From Antedon mediterranea (Eukaryota > Echinodermata > Crinoidea > Comatulida > Antedonidae), in NCBI RefSeq assembly GCF_964355755.1, contig NC_092673.1, positions 25,551,001 to 25,611,000 on the forward strand: DNA of 60,000 bases, in the 5' to 3' direction. The notes beneath the pieces are model-generated. The model was not told where the DNA came from and searched no databases. It saw only the letters and a list, made by a program, of their open reading frames with translations. Below, in pieces: positions 35,809 to 49,645 of this stretch; position 1 is the first letter of the stretch; each line of letters starts with the position of its first letter. The translations under genes were made by a program, and so were the position numbers.

Positions 35809-36663
35809 GTGTAAATGAAACGTTTTTGTGTGGTATTGAATGTGGTAGCAGTTCAACGCCACGTCATGGTTATAAATAAAATACATTTCTAACGATTTCT
35901 TGTTTTCCGATGGACTGTGCGCATAACATATTATTCATACGAAAATTAATGGTATGACTTGTTTAATTCTAAATGCGCTCAATCGTTGATTTACGAGGTA
36001 TTCTCTAGGAGCGATATACATAGAAAATAATCAAATTAAATTATCCATTTGAAGTTACCGAACAGATTACTCAATTATTTAAAGATAATTAATATAATAA
36101 ACTAGAAAAATGGGCCGAAAAATTATATATTCTAAAATAAATTTGTAACCTTATCTGTCAATGCAAATATAACACATTGTACAACATTTAAACGCGGCGT
36201 ATTAGATTACTCGAGGTTAGACTGGTGATATGCTCCTTCGATTTTGAAAGGCAGATTTATGGGCTAGGAAGGTGTTTTGACGTGGCATAATATTTGCCGA
36301 TTTCAGCCTAGCTTGACCGTTCGAGTGATTTAGGTTGATTAATAACATTCTATTACAGAAGTGATCCATATAGGTATTGATAATTGAAAGTTAGAATAAT
36401 AATTTTAGCCCTGACCAGAATGGAGAGCAAAATGTTTTCTCCTTATTATAGTGAAATAAAGAATATGATGAATAAAATATATCGGTATCCTAAGCACATT
36501 TTGTTATACAATGACACATATATCACATGTGACATCTGTACCGTAGGCTATAAACATAATACAGGCGCCACATGTGACACTGCATTACATAAATTACCTA
36601 TGCTACTGGAGATACAGTACAGAGGATCGGGTGGAAATGTGTGTATATGTAGAAGATTGAGTA
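35809..36663. other. AT-rich unique sequence
   Basis: A 142-codon plus frame (36384-36812) opens with a non-ATG start and runs into the T-rich block; no domain is seen. TATCACATGTGACATCTG and CCACATGTGACACTG occur near 36525 and 36570. Confidence 0.45.
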
Positions 36664-37420
36664 GTTTTTTTTTTATCTTATTGTGTTCATCCCACTTTTA
36701 TTTCCATACATATCTTCTCTTTACAATACACTATACATATTATATTAACAATGTTTGTTTTCATAATCTGTTTTCATACACATTGTTTTATTATTTCTCT
36801 AGGCCTACATAGTTTCCTATTTTTATACTGTCATCTATAACACATTTTCATTAACAAGCTAATTTTTTCTTACATAGTCGTTTTTTTCTTTTTTCATCTA
36901 CATGCATATTATTTTCATACATACATACATCTCTTATACCAATTACTTACTATTCACTGTAAATATAATATATTTCTCATCCTTTTTTGTTTTTTTTTTA
37001 TATTTACAAAATATATTTCCACAGATTATCCTTTTTAGGCATCTATAACCAACCAAATTATCATTTAACTTTTCTTCTTTTTTTTCATATATGGGATCAT
37101 TCCACTTTTTTAAAAATTAATTTTCTTTTAATATATTTCCATATATTCTTTTGTTTATACACACATTATCATTTAACCACATTTATGTTTAATAATCTAT
37201 TTATAAACTTAGACATTTTTTTTTCTTTTTAACAATTTTATCATTTTCAATTTCCTATTTACATATATATACATAGGCTTACATGAAAGCTTTGATCAAT
37301 ACACTTTTCACTACTTATACATAAACCTTCTTATCCTTCATCATTGTTTTTTTTATATCATCAATCTATAAAAAGCTTTTCACATTTTGTCCTTTTTTTT
37401 AAATCATCTAGAAGATCGAG
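36664..37420 (+). repeat. G-depleted, T-rich low-complexity block
   Basis: The plus strand is nearly free of G: by direct count 5 G in 36841-36960 and 6 G in 37021-37140. C remains common, with recurrent TTTCCATA, TTTTCATAC and CATACATACAT words and many T8-T10 runs. It looks like a decayed pyrimidine-rich tandem tract. Small plus-strand frames in it are Phe/Ile/Tyr-rich artefacts. Confidence 0.7.
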
Positions 37421-39473
<2,053 letters not shown>

Positions 39474-39914
39474 TTCGTTCGTTGTCCCATTACCTAAGTG
39501 GTCGTAGGGGCGTAGCAGACGAGATACAGTATACTAATCATGATACGACACTCAGGCATACGCCATATCTCCAGCGGTTTAAATCTCCTTTGTACTTGCG
39601 TTTTGTTGTTGCTGGATGGCCGTCGTTGGTTCTCCTGAACCGACGCCCTTGTGGGAGTCCAAACACCATCCACACCATGCTCCTAACGGAGTTGATATGG
39701 TTACCGGTTTGGTCGCGGTGTGTGGGCTAGTACACCGGGGAAATCCCCCTACTCGTCTCGAAAGATGTACAAGGTTCACATGTGCACATGAGCTAGTGTT
39801 TCCTTATCCGAGAAGACTCGTTCTACCACTAGAACCATGGAGCGAATGAGCCTCAAACCCTTGCCGATGTTATGGCTACGTAATTACGATGCAACTGTCT
39901 TAACTGCTCGGCCA
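39474..39914 (-). mobile_element. SINE family S, near-complete copy with tRNA-like head
   Basis: The minus strand starts with A box TGGCCGAGCAGTTAAGAC (39897-39914) and a decayed B box GGGTTTGAGGCTC (39848-39860), as in Ser/Leu-type tRNA heads. The body holds GTAGAACGAGTCTTCTCGGA, TTTCGAGACGAGTAGGGG and TTTCCCCGGTGTACTAG. It ends in an ACGA-type short repeat (39474-39484). It is much GC-richer than its flanks, which explains three overlapping frames on both strands. At about 440 nt it is long for a SINE. Confidence 0.65.
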
Positions 39915-39942
39915 CTCACTCACTCACTCACTCACTCACTCA
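39908..39942 (+). repeat. (CACT)n microsatellite
   Basis: CCACTCACTCACTCACTCAC continues for about seven units immediately upstream of the SINE head; it may be the insertion target or a product of insertion. Confidence 0.85.
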
Positions 39943-40592
39943 AGTAGTAGTATAATTACTTATTTCAAAATAAAATACTAAATAGTGAACTTGTATAAAA
40001 ATAGTTAAAATGTCATGTTAACAACATAAACAATAAAGATATATAAATAGCATCTCATACATACCTCTCGTCACCTTTATTTTTTAAGCACTTTATACTG
40101 AGAGAGTCTAATTTGATAAACAAATCCCGGATATGTTTCCAAATTAATAGTATACCTGTACTTTTTAATTACCATATTGAAACATAAATCTTATGACTAT
40201 ACCTAATTAATTAACAATTGAAAAGTACAACACACACTGAGTGACGTCATACGTATGGATAATAATAGTCACTATGTGATTTTTAATAGATACAGAATTG
40301 TTTGGATACCGTTTGGAACTAATCGCTTTTATTTATAAGCATGTTTTATAGGGGTTAACATTGTCAAATGTACGATATCGTCTGCAGGACACACAAGTTA
40401 ATTTCCTCACGCATGCGTCGTAATAAAGTAAAACCACTATTTAATAAGGACAGATTTTCGGGGAAAAGTGTCCACTTATAGGAGTAAAAACTAATTGTTC
40501 TTCTTCAGATGACAGTAATTTTCAACTAATACATTCCATTATTATTAGAATTGATCCAATTCTGTAGTGATTGTCTTTTTTATGTTAGTCCG
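39943..40592. other. AT-rich sequence with a pogo-like remnant
   Basis: 40425-40490 holds AGTAAAACCACTATTTAATA, AGGACAG and AAAGTGTCCACTTATAGGAG, words of the pogo-like family with decayed ends. Otherwise nothing is seen. Confidence 0.4.
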
Positions 40593-40718
40593 CCAGTCGG
40601 CCCTTCGATTTTGTCTGAAAATACGAGCTAACAAGTAGTATATGTATGAAACGCCATATGTGCCAACATAGTAATTTTTCATCATTATTAAGTCAAAACT
40701 CCGCTTAGAACCTAGGCT
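40593..40718 (-). repeat. dispersed repeat F, copy 2
   Basis: On the minus strand: CGGAGTTTTGACTTAATAAT, TTGGCACATATGGCGTTTCA, TTTTCAGACAAAATCGAA. It matches 32801-32925 and lacks the terminal GACTTGGGGCAAGTC hairpin. Confidence 0.6.
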
Positions 40719-40758
40719 ACATTATTATATTCATTAAGCGAATATTTAAAACTAATGT

Positions 40759-40873
40759 ATTGTGCCCAAATATGGTAGTGGTATGCCCAAATATGGTAGC
40801 GATATGACATCATGTCCATTATGGGCACATCATATTTTTTGTCACATAGAGTTTGAAAGTGTAGGCTTTAGCT
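40759..40873 (+). mobile_element. MITE family D, copy 4 with internal 21-bp duplication
   Basis: TGCCCAAATATGGTAG appears twice, 21 bp apart, then GATATGACATCATGTCCATT, ATGGGCACATCATA and a degenerate terminus AAAGTGTAGGCTTTAGCT before TA (40874-40875). Confidence 0.65.
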
Positions 40874-40875
40874 TA

Positions 40876-41451
40876 TAAACAAACTCAAAACCATAGTAAA
40901 GTATAGTGATTATTGAGTTGAATAATTATCATTCAACGATTAACTGTCCTAGTTAAGTAAATCCGTCAATTTAGCGATTACCACGGAAATATAGGATTTT
41001 TAATCAGTTTAAATGCATACAAGCAAAATATATGCAAAACCACATTTTTTTGTAAAAAAAATTCAATCGTTATTATATTTTCTTCTTATTTAAACTGACA
41101 TTTTAAAGTAAATTGCCCTAAAGTATATAAAAAAACATTTCGTATATCAAGGTTGTTATCAGGCTGATCGTAGTTAGTTATAGATTGATATTACCATCAA
41201 TTCACTGTGCGTTTCATATATTAATTAATCAAGATGAATCGACGATTATAGAATGATAGTTTAGTGTATGTATTCTTCTAATCTGTAATTTTAATCAATG
41301 CTATGGAAGAATATAACCGCAGACTCAACATGTTCGTAAAAACTTTATCTATATACCTACAACGATCCTAAACGTTATATGAAGAATATGAAGAATCCTT
41401 CAATTTTATTTACAATGCTGTCGATACGATATTCCATTAAAGCCTGTGTCT
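40876..41451. other. AT-rich unique sequence
   Basis: No gene or clear repeat is visible. Confidence 0.5.
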
Positions 41452-41545
41452 AACTTGGACGCAACACAAGCACGTAAGCGCAATTTTAATTCACCGACTT
41501 GGTTGAGGCACTGCATGGTGCCTTCCCATGATCGGAACCAAGCTT
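41452..41545. mobile_element. family A-like MITE half
   Basis: GGACGCAACACAAGCACGTA near the left and GATCGGAACCAAGCT at the right; it abuts the next element and shares its TA (41546-41547). No matching left terminus. Confidence 0.45.
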
Positions 41546-41547
41546 TA

Positions 41548-41809
41548 AGCTTGGTTACGACTCTAGGACGCAGTCAATCACAATATTTCACTTGTGATTG
41601 GTCAAGTTACTAAAGCGTGGTTCCCACTAGAGATGCATTCAAAAGGATGTACGCGCAACGCAAGCGAGTTGACCAATGATAAGCCACTGTTCGAATAATC
41701 CATCGCATGTGATTGGTCAAATCACTTACGTTGCGTTACGTCCTTGCGTTGCGTCGCTAGTAGGAACCAAACTTTACGTTGCGCTTACGTCCTAGTGGGA
41801 ACCAAGCTT
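41548..41809. mobile_element. decayed family A-like MITE, split by another
   Basis: The left end AGCTTGGTTACGACTCTAGG and the right end CCTAGTGGGAACCAAGCTT are flanked by TA (41546-41547, 41810-41811). The interior TCACTTGTGATTGGTCAAGT ends at the insertion site; the right remainder is CGTTGCGCTTACGT. The inner copy occupies 41615-41774. Confidence 0.65.
41615..41774. mobile_element. family A-like MITE, inner copy (160 bp)
   Basis: AAGCGTGGTTCCCACTAGAG to CGCTAGTAGGAACCAAACTT with TA at 41613-41614 and 41775-41776. It has the ACCAATGATAAGC and GATTGGTCAAATCACTT words but lacks the central spacer of the 181-bp copies, so it is a shorter subtype. Confidence 0.75.
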
Positions 41810-41811
41810 TA

Positions 41812-43050
41812 CCGGGGTTCGAGCACAAGTTTAGTCTCGGGCCTTTTCAGAACTTGGCGTCTCCTATCCTGTATAATTGCAATTATATAGAGTTAAACAA
41901 CTGTAAATACACTTCTATTGTTCATTCCACTGTTAAATTTACATTGACACTCGAAACAATAACCAATTATCTTGATACTACAGGTGTACATTAACGCATC
42001 GGCTGAGACGAGTATTCTGGCTGTTAATACAAAATACAGAATTTATTCCAATAGCGCAAACGGATCAATTCGAATGTTGTAACTAATATAAAAAAAGCTT
42101 TTGCATCTGTTACCATGGTGGTGCGGATTTTATCTTCATATTAATTATAATTATTTCAATGACACTAAGTTTATGTTCTGTGAAATTAACGCGATGACGT
42201 CACTGAGGCTTATGCTTTGGTTGAGCATTATTATGGCTTTAGTTTGTGACGACTATACTATAGTACATCATCATCATTGTTACAAATTTCTTTTTATAAT
42301 TTGAAGATTAGTTTTGTCCGTAAAACATCTTTACATCAAATTGCAAACACATTCTTGTTCTTAGGGCGTGGCTCGATTCTTTATCAATAGTTCAGATTAT
42401 CAAAATCAATAAAAAATAACACAATTGTGTTTAATTTGATTAAAATATATATAAATTCCTATTTATATACATTAGGTATAGATACAAATATATATTAGGC
42501 ATAGAACATTAATTCAGTGATGTACTGAAATTAATTTAACTAATTTGAAACGATAAGATGATGAAATCTGTGAGAATGAGAAAAAGTCGCCCCAACCGAG
42601 ATTCCTATTTATAAGTAGATTTCTTATTTATAAGATGTTACGCAAACCTTATTCATTTTTATGCTAAAAAGTTGCATATAGATTATGTGATTAGAAGTTA
42701 GAAGTAAGGTTTATATTAAAATATTCGCGGAAAACTAATTAATGTAATGCAAGTTTAGCCGTTATGAATAAACATAATACTGTCTCACAAAATCCCACTC
42801 TTACTCTTCTCATAATTCCACTCTTGTATTGTAATTGACCTACGCAGTAGGTTTTAATTGTTTTAATAAAACACACAAGCGTTAACAATTATTTGCATTG
42901 CATATAAGAAAGTGGTTGATTTTTTTTTTCTGTTATGCTATTATTATTAACGTGTTTGTTATATTTTATATTATAATAATTTAAATTACTAATATAGATG
43001 TGATATTGTCATTCATAATATTCTTTGAAAATAGACCATGTTATTTTTAA
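41812..43050. other. AT-rich unique sequence
   Basis: No gene or clear repeat is visible; small AT-driven frames only. Confidence 0.5.
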
Positions 43051-43135
43051 CTCACTATGTCGGTCGGTTGGTCGGTCGGTTGGTCGTTAAACACTAATTT
43101 TAGCACGCGACTGCAATCATGTATATGGCCTTGTT
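43051..43135 (-). repeat. dispersed repeat E, copy 2
   Basis: Reverse orientation: ACTATGT then (CGGT/TGGT)n, then CACTAATTTTAGCACGCGAC and ATATGGCCTTGTT. The CTAAAATTAGTG-like linker is shared with copy 3 and absent from copy 1. Confidence 0.65.
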
Positions 43136-43699
43136 CTTATATCGACTTGGCCTACGCCCGAACAGGTGGTCGACTTATTATGCCCTACATACAATTTTCA
43201 TTAAAATGTCAGAGTCGTTTCATGTTATGCATTTTATTGAATGCATGTACTAAAAAAAAAAAAGGAATGAAAATTGGTTATTTAATATATGAACATTTTA
43301 CTGCACACTGCATGATAAAATACAAATTGCTACTTACGTGAATGTTGCAAGTTTAAGCAAAATGTATTTATCAGATCCATGCAAATTTCATATAATTTGA
43401 TCTGATTCCAAGAAATACGTTTTTTTTTTTATTTATTGCTTGGGAAATTCTTGCAAAGTCCAAAGTTTGTCTTTATGCGTTTGTACGAATGTCCACGATT
43501 TTCAAGTTATTCTCCTGATTATGTTTTCACTATATACAAACAGATCATGGCTATTGAGTTTCAGGAAAATCGATATATTGGTGACGTCACAAAGGCTTAT
43601 TATATTAAAATCTCGAGTTATTTGTATCTTCAATGTGCAGAAAATTTTGTATAGCACGCCCTCTGTTGGTATATACATTGCCAAGAATTCCAATCAGTT

Positions 43700-43734
<35 letters not shown>

Positions 43735-43874
43735 TAACTTTATTCCAAAAAATGTAACAAAACACTTTATTTATTTATTAAAAATAGAGTTATTTTAGGT
43801 AGAAAAAAAAGTCTATCCAAACGTGAATAAACTACCTAACTAAACTTAAAGATCATCTGTGCGAAGATGTTGAT
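43136..43874. other. AT-rich sequence with (AT)n microsatellite
   Basis: A pure (AT)n run of about 29 bp lies at 43704-43732. A12 and T10 runs occur near 43253 and 43421. No gene is seen. Confidence 0.6.
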
Positions 43875-44475
43875 AGTCAATTGTAACCTTAATCTTGCTA
43901 CAATACCGAACCAACTTATTGCTATGTGAATGTCTAGGCCTTAATCTTGGTACAAACACCGAACCAACTTACCGCCATGTGAATGTCTAGTCCTTAATCT
44001 TGGTACAAACACCGAACCAACTTACCGCCATGTGAATGTTTAGTCATTAATGTTGGTACAACCACCGAACCAACTTACCGCCATGTGAATGTTTAGTCAT
44101 TAATGTTGGTACAAACACCGAACCAACGCACCGCCATGTGAATGTTTAGTCATTAATGTTGGTACAACCACCGAACCAACTTACCGCCATGTGAATGTTT
44201 AGTCATTAATGTTGGTACAAACACCGAACCAACGCACCGCCATGTGAATGTTTAGTCATTAATGTTGGTACAAACACCGAACCAACGCACCGCCATGTGA
44301 ATGTTTAGTCATTAATGTTGGTACAAACACCGAACCAACGCACCGCCATGTGAATGTTTAGTCATTAATGTTGGTACAAACACCGAACCAACGCACCGCC
44401 ATGTGAATGTCAAGTTCTTACTCTTGGTAGGCGTACAACACCAAAGCAACTAACCGCCATGTGAATGTCTAGGGT
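43875..44475 (+). repeat. 53-bp minisatellite, about eleven units
   Basis: GAATGT starts units at 43928, 43981, 44034, 44087, 44140, 44193, 44246, 44299, 44352 and 44405, all exactly 53 bp apart. The last unit is longer (to 44462). The unit holds TTAATGTTGGTACAAACACC, GAACCAACGCACCGCCATGT. Two variants (CAACTTACCGCC with ACCACC, and CAACGCACCGCC with AAACACC) alternate at first, then a run of four identical CGCACC units follows. Confidence 0.93.
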
Positions 44476-44703
44476 TACTGTATGTGGGGAATGGTGGTGT
44501 CTTTCAGTCCCCCATTCATTGTTTTAATTGTTGTTTTTTCTTATGCAAATATTCGTCTCGGCCAATCATACAAGTTCTACAATATGCATAATGTTTACTT
44601 CTTTTTATTGCTATTTATTGTACATCTATTGTCATTTAATGTCGGTTTGTTGTCGGAAATTGTGTCGATTAATAGTATAATCAATTTTATCATTTATGTT
44701 TCT

Positions 44704-44840
44704 CAAGGTCTGTCTACACTATCAAACTTTATGTGTCAAAATAATGTGCCTATATATGGACATGGTGATGTCATATCACTACCATATTTGGGCATAATTA
44801 TCACTATAATATTTGGACACATCACACTTATTAGGATAAC
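44704..44840 (-). mobile_element. MITE family D, copy 5 (one end decayed)
   Basis: AAGGTCTGTCTACACTATCA and AACTTTATGTGTCAAAA, then GGACATGGTGATGTCATATC, ACTACCATATTTGGGCATAA and GGACACATCACAC. The right terminal repeat is not recognisable. A 148-codon frame (44482-44928) overlaps this copy and is therefore not a gene. Confidence 0.65.
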
Positions 44841-46244
44841 TTTTAAAGTCACACCAAGCACCATCAAAAACAATATTCGTTATCGTCATGTTCATCCGCT
44901 ATTATTTTTTAAACGGAGGTTGATATAGGCTTACTAGGTAAATTGTAGTAAACAAGTTTTGCTAACAGATAGCACTTCACACAACGTTATATGTGAGGTT
45001 TAGTACAAACTTGACATTTTAATTTACTTTTTTTTCTTTTGCGTGTTTTAACCAGCAGACTTGTTTGTTAAGAGTATATATTATTTATAGAGATGTAAAA
45101 ATATATCTGTATTGTAAACTATATAGCGTAGTGATAATTATCTGTCTAAGATGCATTCTTTGACATGTTTCGTCATCTCAATCCTACTTGGTGTGACTAC
45201 TTTAAACAACTTGAAATTGATCTTCACACCATTCTAGCAACTCTAGTTTCTAAAAGTAGTGTGTTTTTCCAGACGTATCGATTTTAACGATTACGTATGA
45301 AAACAATTACTTATCGTCTATTGTGAAATGTTTTCCATACTTTTCTATACAGCATTCATTTAATGTAGACTGTGCAGTGAACATTTTATGTGTTTTGGTG
45401 CTTTGGTGTTCCTTGAGCACAGAATTTAAAAGAATTTTAAAAGAAAACAAATAATGTAGAGTATAGTGTAAAGCTATGTGTATAATTGTATGTCATAACA
45501 ACACAAAATAGCTTTGTTCTTTCCGGCGATTTTGCTGTTTTAAAACATTCAATGCAGTAATTGTTTCCCGTCTCGTATTATGTCACGTAGGCAGCACATT
45601 TTCTCGTCTATGGGTTAAGCATGATTCTATAATGCCATATCATATATCACATAAGTATTAGAGCCTATAAGAAATTGTTTTTCCAATCATCATAATGTTT
45701 TAAATGGATTAAATGAACTATTACTTAATGTAACTTCTCAATCAATCTAAACAAAAAAACACAACAATTCAGAAGCTATTCGGAACCCATTGAAAAAAAC
45801 AACAACTATGGAACGCCATTAACGAATCAGCAACGTTTTTTTTAGATATTGTAGCCTATGGTGTTGATGTGACGGAATACAATGCATGAACCAGCTGATC
45901 AGTTTTATATCATTAAGTTAATGCAATTTATACACAGTGATGTTTGTTTATGTGCTGGGTATTTCTATTTGCAGTGACAAAGTGTATTGACTTTATCTTT
46001 CAATCAAGTCATCAACATTCAGAACGGAAAATAATCACGAGTAAAAGATATCATGTCGTTCATATTAAGACACTTGATTCTGTGATTGTCAATGATACGC
46101 GCGCACACGTGGCTCGTATAAAATTACGGTTGAACAGTCGGAAACGGATGATAGTTGTTGTAAGGTAAAACAATAAGTTCATATACTTAGATCTAATGTT
46201 TCACCCTTCTGTAACAAAAAGGAAGACATTAACCTTTTTCGAAA
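44841..46244. other. AT-rich unique sequence
   Basis: No gene or clear repeat is visible. Confidence 0.5.
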
Positions 46245-46470
46245 TTTAAATCGATGCCTCGGATGCGACCCCTCATGAAACGACACAAAACAAACATGAA
46301 TATTCATTAGTTTTCTTGCAACTAAAATATATCTATTGTTTTGCATCAGCATATTTAAGGGTTCCAAAAAGGTGACTTTCTAAGAAACTGCTGTGCGTTG
46401 TATATATATATCTAAAAATACATCAACAAAAAAATCATCGGGATTCGAACTAATTCCTCCCTGAACAACG
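46245..46470. repeat. decayed repeat with tRNA-like tail
   Basis: CCCCTCATGAAACGACACAA and ACATGAATATTCATTAG resemble the left interior of the 336-bp element at 19.98-20.03 kb. A minus-strand B-box-like AGTTCGAATCCCGATG lies near 46437-46452. The relation of the two parts is unclear. Confidence 0.3.
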
Positions 46471-46813
46471 GAAATACTATTATTAGAATTTTTAAAATCT
46501 GAATTATATTAGATTTAAACAACAAAAAAAATATTACGAGACAGCTAAATGTATCACTTTTGTGTATATACATTTCAAATGCATCTTTTTGTGATCAGGA
46601 AAGTTGGGTCCACAAGTATCAGTTATGAAGGTTTTAAATTCAGACACTGAATTAATAATATTAATGTTAATGACGTTTTTACGTTATTAAATTTGACAAA
46701 ATCTCACAGGTGGGAACAAAATGACAACATGGATCGAAAGGTCACTCATGCCTCTTGGCTTAGATAACAACACAGGTTGAAATAAGTTACAATAATAATT
46801 ATCTATCTAATTA

Positions 46814-46972
46814 CAGCAGAACTTTGGAACACCCCCAATCAGGGGACACTAATTTCCAAAGGAGGGAAAATACAGTATGTTTTACCACTTGAGTCAAGTC
46901 CTTTCTAAGAACGGCCTAATTCAGGAAATACTTTGCTGGGTCCCGAAGGTATCCTCTTAATGGGTTTCTCTG
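46814..46972. mobile_element. pogo-like MITE, 159 bp
   Basis: It starts CAGCAGAACTTTGGAACACC after TA (46812-46813) and in reverse starts CAGAGAAACCCATTAAGAGG. CCCCCAATCAGGGGACACTA and GGTCCCGAAGGTATCCTCTT are the inner TIR-like words. The right flank is TT rather than TA. Confidence 0.55.
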
Positions 46973-47659
46973 TTCTAGTCAAGGTTTTTTTAAAAGACAT
47001 TTAGGGGTGTGGTCAGATAGAAATCTTTCGATTTAACCACAAATCAAATGAGATGAGGTAGTCAGCCGCCATTCACATAATGTTGTTCATATTTGCTTTA
47101 CCGCTATATGTACATCCTCCATTTTAAAGTTCAAACTTGCAATTTGCAAGCAAAGGTCTTGGCAATAGGCTTATCGTTAGAAAATATTGTACTTTTACTA
47201 TAGAAAACCTATGGCAATTTAATCAATTGCCTTGTTGATAAGTAAAAAGTACAGTTTCTTACACTATAGGCGACTGGTAATTATTACAAGTTGTACCGTA
47301 CATTAAGTCAAACAACGATTAATTAATCAAATCGACTAGTTACGAATAGGATTATGATTTACCGTTACATTAAATTTTCATTCGTATTATTCAACGACTT
47401 GTTTTATTATGATGATGAGTAGCATTTCATTGAGTGGTGAACTTCGTAATTAGACGGTAATTACTGCTTTTATCCGAAGTATTGTGATAGTAGAGAAGTA
47501 AGTAAGAGATGTTTTTAACTTATTGTTCAGGCGTTAAATCACGAACATGTATTTTTTTCCAAAGCAGAAAATTAAATGATGATAATTGACATCCAAACAA
47601 ATGATGAACATAATTGTGATAGTATAATGTCCATTGTTCTGCCATCTAAATAATATAAT
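46973..47659. other. AT-rich unique sequence
   Basis: No gene or clear repeat is visible. Confidence 0.5.
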
Positions 47660-47829
47660 GATAATACACCCTTTTTTCATGGGACATCAGAATTCAGGCA
47701 ACACCCTTATTATAAGGAGACACTATTATGTTAGACGAACGAGGGAATATATTTCTCAACCTCTATTGAAGGGACAATGTTTGACCCGTGTTGGGTCTCA
47801 TATGTTCCTTCTTAATAGGGGTTCTACTG
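47660..47829. mobile_element. pogo-like MITE, left end decayed
   Basis: ACACCCTTATTATAAGGAGA, CCTCTATTGAAGGGACAATG and the terminal CTTAATAGGGGTTCTACTG; in reverse the end begins CAGTAGAACCCCTATTAAGA. Confidence 0.5.
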
Positions 47830-49586
47830 TTTAGGCCTATTAAAATAGTGCAGTATTAACAGAGAAGAGTGAAATTATACGAGTTCCTGGTATTAATTAC
47901 CACGATAATAATATGTCCAACAATAATTATATAAAATACAATAATTATGAAATATGACAAATATTCTGAGCTATAAAACTTTGATAGACTATGCATGTTA
48001 CGGTAATATCCTAATTATATGCTAATTAATCACCGACTGACTTAATTGTAAAGTAATTGGAATTCATGATTTGTTTACGTATGTAGGATGACCATACACA
48101 TTATAATGTGTTCACTTGAAACATAAAAAAACATGAAATAAAAACACAAAAGTCGAAAATAATACAAAATCAGAATCTTCTCTTACCTTGATTTTAAGAA
48201 TCATGAAAAGAAATCAAAATGCGACATATGTGGTAGGTAACGTCTTAATATTATAATACCTAGCGAAAGGTTCCAGACGAGGAGACTGCACTCAACGAGA
48301 ATCAATAACATAATGATCGTCTGCAGAAATCAAAAACTTATTAGAAACACAATGCGCATGCTCAAAAAATGTCGAATCGTCGCGCATTTCAATAATCCAA
48401 CTCAAAAAAATGTTGTGAAGAAATTTAGCGTGTTCACAATTGCAGTGTGGCAGTCTATAATAGCGATATACATCGATAGACGTTAGCATTCTCCTTCTTC
48501 AACAAATTCGACTTACGTAAACAAAACATAGCCACAGGATAATATAGGTGTGAATTATGAATGTTTGGTAAAAAATAAAAGTACAACTAAAAGTTCATTG
48601 GTAAAACGTTTACCCTACTACCTCCTCGTAATCCTGTTGGAGCAGTGCCGTACCAGCTGCTACATTTGGGCTCAAATCTAACCTTTTAGCCATCAGTACA
48701 TCAATCTCGGAGGTCTTAAACTTTATTCCACATTTAATTCGACTGATAAATTAAATACAAAGGTAAATTTGTTCATATATAACAAGAATTGAAGAAATGA
48801 TAATTACTTCATTATGGTGGAAGTGGTTGATATTCTTTTAAAAATGCGTATATTAGTTAGCTAATATCCTAGCTAAACTAAATGTGTTTCAGAAACTTTG
48901 CATATCCAACCTAACTTGATTTACTGATAGTGACGTTTACTTTTTGCCTCCCCTAAATAGAAAACACTATTATAACTTGACCGAGAAATCTAATCTCATG
49001 TATAACGTAAACAAATCCCTCTCTAACACCAACACATTTTCTAAACCCTGTACTATAAGACTTAACATATCGAACAACAACGAATAAGGTAAGTTAAACA
49101 TGACATCACAGCTTATCAGACTTAAGTCATTTACCTTACAAATTACATAAAGGATATATCGTATCACATTAGAGATTTAAACATATAGACTCTTGACACA
49201 GTCACTTGTATCATATCCAGACGCGTAATTAATACGGGCAAACGCAATTAACGAGCCCGACCCTCTGGCTGATGGTCGGTTTGGCAATTCGTGTCGACAG
49301 TTAAATTGCTGTAGCATTATTTAGAAGAAGCTCTAGAAAGGAAATAAAAGGCTTTTTGACAATCAAATGAAACTCGTGTGTCAAAAGATGCCACTTCCTT
49401 AGATCATTTTATTTAAATATAAGTAAGTTAATCTCAAAGTTTCATTGAACATAAACTGGCCATTCACCGAAGAACTTCGGGATAGTAGAAAAATATTAAT
49501 ATGCGCATGCGTATAAGCCTAGTATACGCCGTTACGTTCCCTACTTGAAACAAAAGTATCGACAACATTGATAGGCCTACTATAGG
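47830..49586. other. AT-rich interval without identifiable genes
   Basis: No exon, TIR pair or tandem repeat is visible. Confidence 0.5.
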
Positions 49587-49624
49587 CAGGGAGTTGTAAA
49601 ATAATAATATTTTACAACTCCCTG
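49587..49624. repeat. perfect 17-bp-stem hairpin
   Basis: CAGGGAGTTGTAAAATA and TATTTTACAACTCCCTG pair perfectly around a 4-base loop. Pairing continues imperfectly outward through TAGGC/GTAGGCTA-like flanks. It could be a tiny foldback element or the tip of one. Confidence 0.85.
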
Positions 49625-49645
49625 CTGTAGGCTAACATGATTATT

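Noticed and set aside
36384-36812. 142-codon plus-strand frame
   Set aside because: It lacks an ATG at its start and its second half is the T-rich G-depleted block; no motif.
39482-39849. Three overlapping frames with Pro/Gly/Arg-rich peptides
   Set aside because: They fall inside the GC-rich SINE on both strands; no conserved domain.
43875-44475. CRISPR-like regular repeat spacing
   Set aside because: Units are contiguous 53-bp copies with no unique spacers, and the setting is eukaryotic.
44482-44928. 148-codon plus-strand frame, hydrophobic
   Set aside because: It runs from unique AT-rich DNA straight through a family D MITE; the hydrophobicity follows from T-rich codons and there is no domain.
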